From positions 37,401 through 101,400 of IMG/VR virus record IMGVR_UViG_3300012005_000003: a stretch of DNA of 64,000 bases. One strand, given 5' to 3'. Below, piece after piece: positions 24,582 through 31,949 of the stretch. The notes below the pieces were generated by a model. That model was not told the DNA's origin and made no database searches. It saw only the letters and a list, made by a program, of their open reading frames with translations. How positions within the stretch are numbered: the stretch's first letter is position 1; every line of letters begins with the position of its first letter. The stretch is from a virus. Position numbers and translations under genes: made by a program.

Positions 24582-25199
24582 TTAAAAAACTCCTGTTTTG
24601 TTTAATAATTCTATTATTTGATCCATCGATTCAGGTTTGATATAAAGTCCTTCTCCATTTTCATAGTTCAGATTTGTAGTTGAGTAACAATAAGGAATGT
24701 ATTTTGGATCACTTTTGCCTTCAAATACTAACCATGCACAAATTTTATCTTTCTCTACTGAGACTGTGTGTATCTCATCAGCTTTCATGAAAAGCTCATC
24801 TCCTTTATCCAATATTTTTCTATCGATGTATTTCATATCAGTTCTTCCTATATGATCAAATCTCATTTCGCCTTTTGAGATCTTGCTCTTGTAGAGGTAT
24901 TTATCGATTTCGAAATCTGAATCTATATCATCAGTTTCTTCAACTGTGATATTCGTCAAAGTTCCTTCAACAATTTTCAACGTCAGATCACAATGATGAG
25001 GATGATACCCAACATTTATAACTCTGTTCATGAAAGGATTAAGTTCGTGGTCTACATCTGTTATATAAAGTCTGATAGTTTTTCCTGGACTATCAAGCAA
25101 CATAATAGAATATACACCTTTTACATGACAGTTGAACAAAGATTTTTCCAAAACCTCTTTGGAATTATTTTCTATGAAATGTTTGATTAATGTTTTCAT
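24582..25199 (-). CDS. Cupin-like double-stranded-beta-helix protein
   Basis: 205 residues. VGYHPHHCDLTLKIVEGTL resembles cupin motif 1 and LFMKADEIHTVSVEKDKICA motif 2. No further family clue. Overlaps the downstream neighbour by 4 bases (ATGA). Confidence 0.5.
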   Translation of the reverse strand: MKTLIKHFIENNSKEVLEKSLFNCHVKGVYSIMLLDSPGKTIRLYITDVDHELNPFMNRVINVGYHPHHCDLTLKIVEGTLTNITVEETDDIDSDFEIDKYLYKSKISKGEMRFDHIGRTDMKYIDRKILDKGDELFMKADEIHTVSVEKDKICAWLVFEGKSDPKYIPYCYSTTNLNYENGEGLYIKPESMDQIIELLNKTGVF

Positions 25200-25396
25200 C
25201 TTCTAATGTCTGTTTCCAATAAATCTTTAACTTTAATCCAATCTTCTGCTAGGTCTAATGCTGTTTCTAATGTCAACCAATATTTTACTCTGTATGATCT
25301 GTAATCAGTTATGATGAGTTCACATGCTTTGATTGCAAGTCTAGTATTTCCAAAAGTGTCTATAAGCTTATCTGCTTGTTCTTGATGATTTGTCAT
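25196..25396 (-). CDS. Small hypothetical protein, 66 aa
   Basis: MTNHQEQADKLIDTFGNTRL then helices with YWLTLETALDLAEDWIKVKD. Coupled by 4-base overlaps to genes on both sides, so it is a genuine operon member. Function unknown. Confidence 0.6.
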   Translation of the reverse strand: MTNHQEQADKLIDTFGNTRLAIKACELIITDYRSYRVKYWLTLETALDLAEDWIKVKDLLETDIRR

Positions 25397-25791
25397 GCCG
25401 TTATGCTAATTTTGTTTTTATTTTTCCATTCTAGAAACTCTTCTTCTGTAGCAGGTTCCAATTTATTAATATTGTATTCTTCATTTTTGTATCCTTTTAA
25501 TATAAACCCTTTGATAAAAGGGTTTGTTGTTTCAGTTTCACAAATATATCCAACTACTGGTAAAATATCACCATTTTGCCAATATCCATTACTGTTGATA
25601 ATTCTACAATACTTGATTGTGAATATGGCATTAAAATCAGATAATCTTCCTTGGTACCATTTCAAAGGTTTGAATACATCTGTATATTTATCAAAAGATC
25701 CTTTAGTTTCGTCAACAACATCATTGACTTTATATTCTGAACCAGGATATAAACTTAACACCAGGTATCTTTTTGTTTTCCAATTTATCAT
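25393..25791 (-). CDS. Hypothetical protein, 132 aa
   Basis: Mostly beta (RYLVLSLYPGSEYKVNDVVD, PVVGYICETETTNPFIKGF) with an acidic end. No family recognised. Two bases after the gene at 25794-26231. Confidence 0.6.
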   Translation of the reverse strand: MINWKTKRYLVLSLYPGSEYKVNDVVDETKGSFDKYTDVFKPLKWYQGRLSDFNAIFTIKYCRIINSNGYWQNGDILPVVGYICETETTNPFIKGFILKGYKNEEYNINKLEPATEEEFLEWKNKNKISITA

Positions 25792-25793
25792 AT

Positions 25794-26231
25794 TTAATAA
25801 CCGTGATATAGATTTAACATTAATGCAGGTTTCAAATCTCCGATATGTTTTCTGAATTTTTTCTCAAATTTATTTTTAGCTATTTCTAGTTTTTTTTCTG
25901 AAATGACGCTATAATCATTGTTTGCATATTCGTCATGACAAGCTACATGAATACCTATCACCTGATCGATGATTGGTCCATCTTGTGTCATATTAAACAA
26001 AAAAACTTCGTTTTTTAATTCAGGAAAGAGATTACAATATTCATCTTTTAAATTGAATATTTCATTTGTGAATATATTCTGAACTTGTTTTATAACATCA
26101 AATCCTTTTTTACCGGTTTTTAATCCAGATTTAAGATCATGTAGATCATATTCTTGTCTAGTTTCTATAGTTTTGAAAACTTGATCATATCTGACACCGT
26201 AGTATAAATTTGCTGTTGATGATAAACACAT
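25794..26231 (-). CDS. Hypothetical protein, 145 aa
   Basis: Mixed protein (NLYYGVRYDQVFKTIETRQ, VFLFNMTQDGPIIDQVIG). No motif. First gene of the minus-strand run down to 23231; the divergent region up to 26314 likely holds its promoter. Confidence 0.6.
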   Translation of the reverse strand: MCLSSTANLYYGVRYDQVFKTIETRQEYDLHDLKSGLKTGKKGFDVIKQVQNIFTNEIFNLKDEYCNLFPELKNEVFLFNMTQDGPIIDQVIGIHVACHDEYANNDYSVISEKKLEIAKNKFEKKFRKHIGDLKPALMLNLYHGY

Positions 26232-26313
26232 GAATTTGATAAATTATCGTTAATTGACCAAAATTAAGCAATATTTCATTAATAATTTAGCCATATTCTC
26301 TAATATATAATAA

Positions 26314-26787
26314 ATGATTTACAAATTTAAAGAATTCTTAAATGAATCGAAAAAACCAGAGCCAGATCTGAAGGCTCTTGAAGCTCTGTTGGAAGAATAC
26401 AGATCCGAAATGGAAGAGGAGGAAGAATGGTCCGATAACAAGGAATGTTTTAAGGGATCTTGTCAGGATGTTACCAATAGATTAGAAACATTTTTGGAAG
26501 ATGCTGGTTATGACGCAGTTCGCACCCGAGGATACTACACTAATGCTGGAGATGATTACTATCCAGATATGGATAATTGGGATCTGGACGATATAGAATG
26601 GTTTCAGAAGAAGTATGATAAAAATGATGGAAGTTCTAATGGATTGAAATTTCCTCACTGGTGGATAGAAGTTTTCAATTCAAAATATATCATAGATCTA
26701 ACAGAAGATCAGTTTCATCCAGGTGAAGAAGATGATTACAGAATAGGAATTTATAAAAAACCAGTAAAATATTACAAGAAAGGATAA
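26314..26787 (+). CDS. Capsid-tagged protein with Cys-His-Asp (transglutaminase/protease-like) triad
   Basis: 157 residues. Tag MIYKFKEFLNESKKPEPD with LNE|S. The body has Cys50 at the start of a helix (KGSCQDVTNRLETFLEDAG), His115 in FPHWWIEVF and Asp128 in KYIIDLTEDQF. The order C, then HxWxEV, then IDLTxDQF is the pattern of transglutaminase/papain-fold proteins. A cysteine protease, transglutaminase or deamidase packed in the head is the inference. The next gene begins at the base after the stop codon. Confidence 0.6.
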   Translation: MIYKFKEFLNESKKPEPDLKALEALLEEYRSEMEEEEEWSDNKECFKGSCQDVTNRLETFLEDAGYDAVRTRGYYTNAGDDYYPDMDNWDLDDIEWFQKKYDKNDGSSNGLKFPHWWIEVFNSKYIIDLTEDQFHPGEEDDYRIGIYKKPVKYYKKG

Positions 26788-27273
26788 ATGAAACATATCA
26801 AATCATACATAAACACTGATATCAGATTATTTGAGAGTTTTGAAAATAAATTTGTAGGAATACACTGCAGTCCTAAATCTTTGAATCATGATGATTTCTA
26901 TGGCAAGATCTTGAATGAATATTACATGATGTTCAAACAGATCTTAGAACTTGTGCAATATGATTATAAGCAAGCTAAAGAATTATTAACAAAAATAGAA
27001 TCATTTGCAGATGGAATAAGTCTTGCAGATGACAGTATAGATCTAGTTTTTGAAATTGAGGAATTCTTTGCTGATAACAATCTATAATGGATATTCGTTT
27101 CTAAAGGTGACACAATGACAAAATATGGTGATAATTGCTACAATGTTTATTTTAAAGACTTACGTAATATATATTCTATGCAAGATGAACTGACTGATGA
27201 TGCTATGATCTATATATACAATTCAAAAACTGATAAACCGATACTTAAAAACCTAAACGATGAAACATATTAA
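26788..27273 (+). pseudogene. Capsid-tagged gene interrupted by an in-frame TAA
   Basis: The first ORF (99 aa, to the TAA at 27085-27087) starts MKHIKSYINTDIRLFESFEN and contains VGIHCSPKSLNHDDFYG. After the stop, the same frame continues WIFVSKGDTMTKYGDNCYNV to a TAA at 27271-27273 that overlaps the next gene's start. The two halves together look like a single phage domain (His-Cys-Ser-Pro start, GDNCYxV end), possibly ADP-ribosyltransferase-like. A single nonsense change or stop readthrough would explain it; both are inference. Confidence 0.6.
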
Positions 27274-28150
27274 ACTTTTTGAACAATTCATTAATGATCA
27301 TAAATTGGATATTAATAGCGATATCCAATGTTATAATATACTCAAAGAAACAGAAAAATCTTATATAAAAACAGATGTAACAATAATAGACAATGATTTT
27401 GATCATGATGATATAGAATACAAAAGAACTAAAGCTTACAAACTGGAATATTTTGTCAATTGGATGGATTTGGAAACATCATCAGATCCAGATACTGATA
27501 AATTTGATAACATTATTGAAGCTTATGAAAATGCTCAGTTAGAAGGTAATTGGTTGAATGGACATACAGAACATGTGAAAACAATAGATCTTATGTTTAA
27601 AGAAGTTTGGTTGAATTCTGATGATTCAGAATATGATGAAACTGGAAAAATATTAAATATAGAAGAAGCAAAAAATATAAAGGTTTTAAATCAATTTATA
27701 ACATCTCTTGAGCTTGGAACAAACGACGTCATCTATATAAAATCTTTTGGAAAAAGAGATGATAATGCAAAAGATTTAGAAGCTGAAGTTTATGTTCATA
27801 TAGGTAAAGATCTAGAAAGATTATTCACTGCTGAAAATGGTCAAAAATATAAAATAGTTCATGCAGGAAGAGGAAAATATTCTAAATTGATCATAGAAGA
27901 TAGTGAAGGTGAAGAAATTGATAGCATCAAATTAAGAATTTCAGATCATACATACAATCCATCTAATAACGATGATGAATCAAGAAGTGGAAAATTCATA
28001 TCAATAGAGATAGCGAATGTTAATCCTACTAAAAATAGATTCAGAACAGCTTATTCGTTAAGTTTTGATGGAGAAAATACATATTCAGAAGTTCTAGATT
28101 GTGTGAATGACAGGATTGATGACATAATAAAAAATATAATTAAATTGTAA
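27260..28150 (+). CDS. Capsid-tagged protein, 296 aa
   Basis: MKHIKLFEQFINDHKLDINS: normal tag, but IND replaces the expected INE at the processing site. Long acidic body with VYVHIGKDLERLFTAENGQK and later beta segments (KYKIVHAGRGKYSKLII). No family recognised. It is directly followed by the next tagged gene without a gap. Confidence 0.65.
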   Translation: MKHIKLFEQFINDHKLDINSDIQCYNILKETEKSYIKTDVTIIDNDFDHDDIEYKRTKAYKLEYFVNWMDLETSSDPDTDKFDNIIEAYENAQLEGNWLNGHTEHVKTIDLMFKEVWLNSDDSEYDETGKILNIEEAKNIKVLNQFITSLELGTNDVIYIKSFGKRDDNAKDLEAEVYVHIGKDLERLFTAENGQKYKIVHAGRGKYSKLIIEDSEGEEIDSIKLRISDHTYNPSNNDDESRSGKFISIEIANVNPTKNRFRTAYSLSFDGENTYSEVLDCVNDRIDDIIKNIIKL

Positions 28151-28753
28151 ATGAAACATATCAAACTATACGAACAATTCGTAAATGAATCATTAACATA
28201 TAATGATGTTCAACAATATTTAAAAAAAATAGATCCTAAATTGACCGATCTTTTTAATGTCCTCACAACATTGATGACATGGTCTGGTAGTAACACTGTA
28301 GGTGGATATGACCAAGAACAAATGACCTCAACTATTAAAAATGTAAAAATGTTAAAAAAATATTTTAAAGTTAATGATATTCCAAAAGTTTTATATAGAG
28401 TGACATCTGAAGAGCGAGATTTTAGATTTAAACCAGGCTTTATTATAGATAGTCCTGTTTTTAATTCTGGGCCAGGTTGGAGTTCAGGCTTACATGTTAT
28501 GAATACTAAAGACGATAGCCAAATAGCAATTAAAATAATAAATCCTGAAAAATGTTTGGGTGTTTCTTATAAAGAATTAATAAAATTATTAGAAATACTT
28601 AAAAAAAATATGGGCCAAGAATACAAAAAATGGTTTTCAGGAAGTACTATGGAATATTTTAAAGATGACAAAGAATGTTATATACTTAATGGAACAAAAT
28701 TAGAAATTATCAGCATTAGTAACGATAATATATTAACTTGTAAAGCTATATGA
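28151..28753 (+). CDS. Capsid-tagged ADP-ribosyltransferase-like protein
   Basis: 200 residues. Tag MKHIKLYEQFVNES (VNE|S). The C-terminal domain has VLYRVTSEE (Arg83), FNSGPGWSSGLHVM (Ser111-112) and KDDKECYILNGTKLEII (Glu175). This is the R - S - E arrangement of R-S-E mono-ADP-ribosyltransferases, with 'ExxILxGTKxxI' in the usual last position. T4 Alt, also packaged and processed at its N-terminus, modifies host RNA polymerase. The target here is unknown; activity is inferred. Confidence 0.6.
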   Translation: MKHIKLYEQFVNESLTYNDVQQYLKKIDPKLTDLFNVLTTLMTWSGSNTVGGYDQEQMTSTIKNVKMLKKYFKVNDIPKVLYRVTSEERDFRFKPGFIIDSPVFNSGPGWSSGLHVMNTKDDSQIAIKIINPEKCLGVSYKELIKLLEILKKNMGQEYKKWFSGSTMEYFKDDKECYILNGTKLEIISISNDNILTCKAI

Positions 28754-28779
28754 TTGTTATAAAAATATTAAAGAAATAA

Positions 28780-29325
28780 ATGAAACATATCAAACTATTC
28801 GAAGATTTCAACAAAGAATCTGAAAAAATATACAGAAATACTAATATACAATGGTTATTGAAATTCCTCAAAAAAGGAGAAATAGACAGATATAAAGAAA
28901 ACAGGTTTATATCTTTCTCGTTTGAGCCAGACAGTGGAGGACAGGACAATTTCGGAGATACTCATATAGAATTCGATTCTAACGAAGTGTTCAAACAGGG
29001 TGCTGTAGCTATAGAATATGATGAAGATTTCTTTGAAGAAAATCCTGACATATCAGCTTATGTGACAGGTTTTAAAAATGAAGATGATTATTATAAAAGT
29101 AATGATTACAAAGACAAAGAAGACTTTGAACAGAATGGTCATGATGATGCAAATACTCTCATGTGGTCATCCAATATAGAAGGCTATGAAGGTGAAGCCG
29201 AAATAGTCATCAAGAAACTTGAATATATACCTGGTATGATCACCAAAGTAGTTTTAGACAAACCTATCAGTAAAAAGGATATGGAATTTATAGAATCTTT
29301 TGACATACCAGTAGAACTAAAATAG
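28780..29325 (+). CDS. Capsid-tagged ADP-ribosyltransferase-like protein with ExE motif
   Basis: 181 residues. Tag MKHIKLFEDFNKESEK, then IYRNTNIQWLLKFLKKG (Arg19), NRFISFSFEP (STS-like, residues 42-50) and YEGEAEIVIKKLEYIPGMI with E139-x-E141. R, STS and ExE in this order are hallmarks of arginine-type ADP-ribosyltransferases. GAVAIEYDEDFFEENP fits the intervening strand. The Arg is close to the tag, so processing after NKE would leave it near the new N-terminus. Likely a head-delivered effector. Confidence 0.65.
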   Translation: MKHIKLFEDFNKESEKIYRNTNIQWLLKFLKKGEIDRYKENRFISFSFEPDSGGQDNFGDTHIEFDSNEVFKQGAVAIEYDEDFFEENPDISAYVTGFKNEDDYYKSNDYKDKEDFEQNGHDDANTLMWSSNIEGYEGEAEIVIKKLEYIPGMITKVVLDKPISKKDMEFIESFDIPVELK

Positions 29326-29329
29326 AAAC

Positions 29330-29830
29330 ATGAAACATATCAAATTATACGAAGAATTCTCTAAAACCAATGAAACGGTTTTAAGAAACGACCTTCCAAA
29401 GATAAAATCTTTCATAGACAAATTATTGGCTATGGTAAAGGACTCAGAACTTGTAAAAGACATCAAGAATTTTGTGTCCAACCACGAGATAGATCCTTAT
29501 CCGTACACGTTCGAAACTTTCATAAAAGATCTTAAAGCTCAGTTCAGCAGCAAGGTTGATTTTTCAAGCATAGTCGAAAGTGTCAACGAATCTAAACAGA
29601 AAGTGAAATCTGATAAGGAAGATAAACTACTTTACAATAACGATTCTAATCATATTGATTTCGATGTATATAAACCATCAAAAGAAGGAGTTTATAAAGT
29701 TTACATGACATCCAAGAATGGCAGAAATACACGTCATGACAAAGCTCACTGGAATGGTTCTGAATTTGAAACAAGTAAAACATTTGGCTTGAGAAATGAC
29801 CAGATAACACATTTCGAAAATAAAATATAA
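29330..29830 (+). CDS. Capsid-tagged two-part protein, 166 aa
   Basis: MKHIKLYEEFSKTNETVLRN begins the tag. A helical region follows, then a second tag-like site (VESVNESKQK, near residue 88) and a beta domain (EGVYKVYMTSKNGRNTRHDK, AHWNGSEFET) ending ITHFENKI. Processing at VNE|S would release the C-terminal domain. The end FENKI plus the DNA after it is duplicated at 30738-30809. Confidence 0.65.
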   Translation: MKHIKLYEEFSKTNETVLRNDLPKIKSFIDKLLAMVKDSELVKDIKNFVSNHEIDPYPYTFETFIKDLKAQFSSKVDFSSIVESVNESKQKVKSDKEDKLLYNNDSNHIDFDVYKPSKEGVYKVYMTSKNGRNTRHDKAHWNGSEFETSKTFGLRNDQITHFENKI

Positions 29831-29835
29831 AAACG

Positions 29836-29882
29836 GAGCTTATGTGTTTAAATTCATATTATATATTTAAACACATAAGCTC
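29836..29882 (+). repeat. Intergenic hairpin, copy A (17-bp stem, 13-nt loop)
   Basis: GAGCTTATGTGTTTAAA pairs perfectly with its complement around the loop TTCATATTATATA. Copy B at 30761-30809 has an identical loop and one paired change (G-C here, A-T there). No clear T run follows, so it is more than a standard terminator. Confidence 0.75.
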
Positions 29883-29917
29883 TAAAAAACAAAACAAAAC
29901 AAAAAAAATGATAAAAA

Positions 29918-30559
29918 ATGATAAAAAATTTCAAACAATTCTTAAATGAATCATCAAAAAAATCTGATGATGAAGCTATGAAAATGATAATTGATTATTT
30001 TTCTGATAATGGAATAGAATTATCAGATCATAATGAGATTGGTCTAGATTATAATGATGATAAAGTTATAAAAAGACATGTAGTAAGCCACCCAGAAACT
30101 TACATAAATGTTTTACCGGATGGTTCATTTTGCGTCACAAGTGGTAATGAAAAATCGTTATCTATGTATTCATATACTAGAAATTTAAAAACAACATTAA
30201 AAAATGCTAAAGAATGTTTCTTTAGCTATAAAGATTCTAAATCTTATAAAGAATTTTCTGCTGTTTTAGACTATATGGAAAATATTGGTTATAAAATACT
30301 TTATAACACAAAATTGTATGCAGATGGTAATGTCGAAAATAAAAAAGGTGTAATTTTTAAACTTTCTTATCTATCATTTCACGATAGGGCTCCAGAATAT
30401 GTATTAGTACCTAAATTTATACTTGATATTTTTATTAAAAGTCAACGTAGTATTTCTGCGTTTATTCCTAGTTATGCGCCTTTAGATCTTGGAAGTTTGA
30501 AAGAAAGAGCTAAATTATGGCTTAATATTGAGGAAAAAGATCTTCCTGTAGAGGAGTAA
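29918..30559 (+). CDS. Capsid-tagged protein, 213 aa
   Basis: MIKNFKQFLNESSKKSDDEA: tag of the MIKNF subtype, LNE|S. The body has GNEKSLSMYSYTRNLK and a C-terminal segment FIPSYAPLDLGSLKERAKLW. No family recognised. It follows hairpin copy A and ends before a strong terminator. Confidence 0.65.
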   Translation: MIKNFKQFLNESSKKSDDEAMKMIIDYFSDNGIELSDHNEIGLDYNDDKVIKRHVVSHPETYINVLPDGSFCVTSGNEKSLSMYSYTRNLKTTLKNAKECFFSYKDSKSYKEFSAVLDYMENIGYKILYNTKLYADGNVENKKGVIFKLSYLSFHDRAPEYVLVPKFILDIFIKSQRSISAFIPSYAPLDLGSLKERAKLWLNIEEKDLPVEE

Positions 30560-30620
30560 TCTAAAAACTAGAAAGCCTATATGAAAGGATGATCAGATCA
30601 TACATACTGTTTCTACGGAA

Positions 30621-30650
30621 AAAGGCTCTACCAAAATAGAGCCTTTTTTT
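30621..30650 (+). terminator. Rho-independent terminator
   Basis: AAGGCTCTA pairs with TAGAGCCTT, followed by a run of seven T. It lies about 60 bases after the gene ending at 30559. Confidence 0.8.
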
Positions 30651-30663
30651 GAATATATAGTTC

Positions 30664-30756
30664 ATGATAACAATCAAAGAAAAATGCTCAGATCTTGTAA
30701 TACAACCACTGACAATGGACCAAGTGTTAAGTTTATCTTTCGAAAATAAAATATAA
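30664..30756 (+). pseudogene. 30-codon remnant ending in FENKI
   Basis: ATG at 30664 opens MITIKEKCSDLVIQPLTMDQ and ends SFENKI-stop. The last codons and the DNA after them match the end of the gene at 29330-29830, so this is a recombinant fragment left by duplication of the 3' cassette. Unlikely to be functional. Confidence 0.45.
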
Positions 30757-30760
30757 AAAC

Positions 30761-30809
30761 AGAGCTTATATGTTTAAATTCATATTATATATTTAAACAT
30801 ATAAGCTCT
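30761..30809 (+). repeat. Intergenic hairpin, copy B (18-bp stem, 13-nt loop)
   Basis: AGAGCTTATATGTTTAAA pairs with its complement around TTCATATTATATA. Same architecture as 29836-29882, with a compensatory change in the stem. It stands just before the tagged gene at 30827. Confidence 0.75.
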
Positions 30810-30826
30810 AAAAAAACAAAAAAAAC

Positions 30827-31138
30827 ATGAAACACATGAAACACATCAAATTATTTAAAGATTTCTTAAATGAGTCATTCAATATTACATCTGAAAAAGA
30901 TGATAATTATGAAAAAACAGACATTGTTATAGATATAATAGCAGGAAATTCAGGATTCGTAGGAACTGTAAAAGGGACCTATGATAATAAAAAAGTTGAT
31001 GCAACTATTTTTTATGGATATGAAAAAGGCTCTCAATTTTTATCAATAGAAGACGATAATCTTACTAACGATGATATTGAAATGCTTACTGATATTATTG
31101 AAAATGATGAAAATTTTATAAAATCTACCAATGAATAA
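30827..31138 (+). CDS. Capsid-tagged protein, paralogue of 42830
   Basis: 103 residues: MKHMKHIKLFKDFLNESFNI, then KTDIVIDIIAGNSGFVGTVK and an acidic C-terminus. About two thirds of positions are identical to the gene at 42830 (GNSGFVGT, KKVDATIFYGY, DIEMLTDII). The shared core is a small beta domain of unknown role. The frame continues in-phase after the stop for about 61 codons. Confidence 0.7.
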   Translation: MKHMKHIKLFKDFLNESFNITSEKDDNYEKTDIVIDIIAGNSGFVGTVKGTYDNKKVDATIFYGYEKGSQFLSIEDDNLTNDDIEMLTDIIENDENFIKSTNE

Positions 31139-31174
31139 AAAATTACAGAATCTAAACAAAGTTTAACTTTGAAA

Positions 31175-31321
31175 ATGATTGTAGATACTTTAATAGAAGG
31201 AATCAATGAAATGATTTATGAAAGAGTTGGAGAATTAGAATCAATTCCAGAATTCAAAGATGTACCAGATGTTGAAAATATCATACGGAAAGAAGTCATT
31301 AATAAATTACAAAAATTTTAA
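31175..31321 (+). CDS. Short helical ORF, 48 aa
   Basis: MIVDTLIEGINEMIYERVGE, ending KEVINKLQKF. It lies in the same frame as the tagged gene that stops at 31138, with ITESKQSLTLK between, so it may be the detached tail of a longer tagged protein. It ends just before a terminator. Low certainty that it is translated alone. Confidence 0.4.
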   Translation: MIVDTLIEGINEMIYERVGELESIPEFKDVPDVENIIRKEVINKLQKF

Positions 31322-31325
31322 AACT

Positions 31326-31353
31326 AAAAAGCCTCTAAATTTAGAGGCTTTTT
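31326..31353 (+). terminator. Rho-independent terminator
   Basis: AAAGCCTCTAAA pairs with TTTAGAGGCTTT, followed by T. It closes the plus-strand tagged array of 26.3-31.3 kb. Confidence 0.8.
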
Positions 31354-31410
31354 AGTTTTTAAACTATTCCTAAATTCTGTAATAAAAATAAACAATACAA
31401 AAATCAAACA

Positions 31411-31806
31411 ATGTTAAAAGTAAAAACTAAATTAGGCCAAAGCAAAATTGCAGGTACAGGATTATTTGCAGATCAGTTCATTCCAAAAGATGCAATCATC
31501 TGGCAGTATGATTCAGATCATGATAAATCATATACTCAAGAACAATTAGATAAAACAGAAGGCTTGGATAGAGATTTTCTGAACACTTACTGTTTCAGAT
31601 TTGATGGCTTATATTATCTGTGTATCGATAATTCAAGATTTTTCAATCATTCGGATAATCCTAATTGTTATTCATCTGAATTCAGTTCTGGTAATCTTGG
31701 TTACACAAAAGCCTTGAGAGATATAGAAATAGGAGAAGAACTGACAGATGATTATCTTGGTTTTGGTTTGACTGATGAAGACAAAGAATGGAACAAACAA
31801 TACTAA
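31411..31806 (+). CDS. SET-domain protein (protein lysine methyltransferase family)
   Basis: 131 residues, the size of a minimal SET domain. KIAGTGLFADQFIPKDAII is the opening G.GlfA..f...I; FFNHSDNPNC is the SET NHS.xPNC signature that binds S-adenosylmethionine; ALRDIEIGEELTDDY is the closing motif with its catalytic Tyr. Predicted role: methylating lysines of a host or phage protein. The gene after it overlaps by 19 bases. Confidence 0.8.
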   Translation: MLKVKTKLGQSKIAGTGLFADQFIPKDAIIWQYDSDHDKSYTQEQLDKTEGLDRDFLNTYCFRFDGLYYLCIDNSRFFNHSDNPNCYSSEFSSGNLGYTKALRDIEIGEELTDDYLGFGLTDEDKEWNKQY

Positions 31807-31949
31807 ACATAAAGATAGAAAAATATAATATATTCGAAAAAGTACCAGTTCATGGATATACAGAAAATAATATGATATTAGGTCCTTATTCTTGTAAAGA
31901 AGATGCAGAAAAAGCTTCAGCTTTTTCTGCAAATATTTATTTTCTATAA
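31788..31949 (+). CDS. Small overlapping ORF, 53 aa
   Basis: ATG at 31788, inside the end of the SET gene, reads MEQTILNIKIEKYNIFEKVP and ends SAFSANIYFL. Beta-type start and a GPYSCKEDAEKA segment give it protein-like character. The overlap suggests coupling. Its last part forms the hairpin at 31905. Confidence 0.45.
   Translation: MEQTILNIKIEKYNIFEKVPVHGYTENNMILGPYSCKEDAEKASAFSANIYFL
31905..31930. terminator. Perfect hairpin between convergent genes
   Basis: GCAGAAAAAGCT-TC-AGCTTTTTCTGC is a 12-bp perfect inverted repeat with a 2-base spacer. It lies where the plus-strand SET unit meets the minus-strand synthetase-like gene. No long T run, so the terminator role is tentative. Confidence 0.45.

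Noticed and set aside
29836-30809. CRISPR-like repeat pair
   Set aside because: Only two copies, each a self-complementary hairpin, 925 bases apart with genes between; no spacer array and no cas genes.
26788-31321. Stop-codon reassignment (TAA read as an amino acid)
   Set aside because: TAA, TAG and TGA all end many well supported genes here; only two genes continue in phase past a stop.
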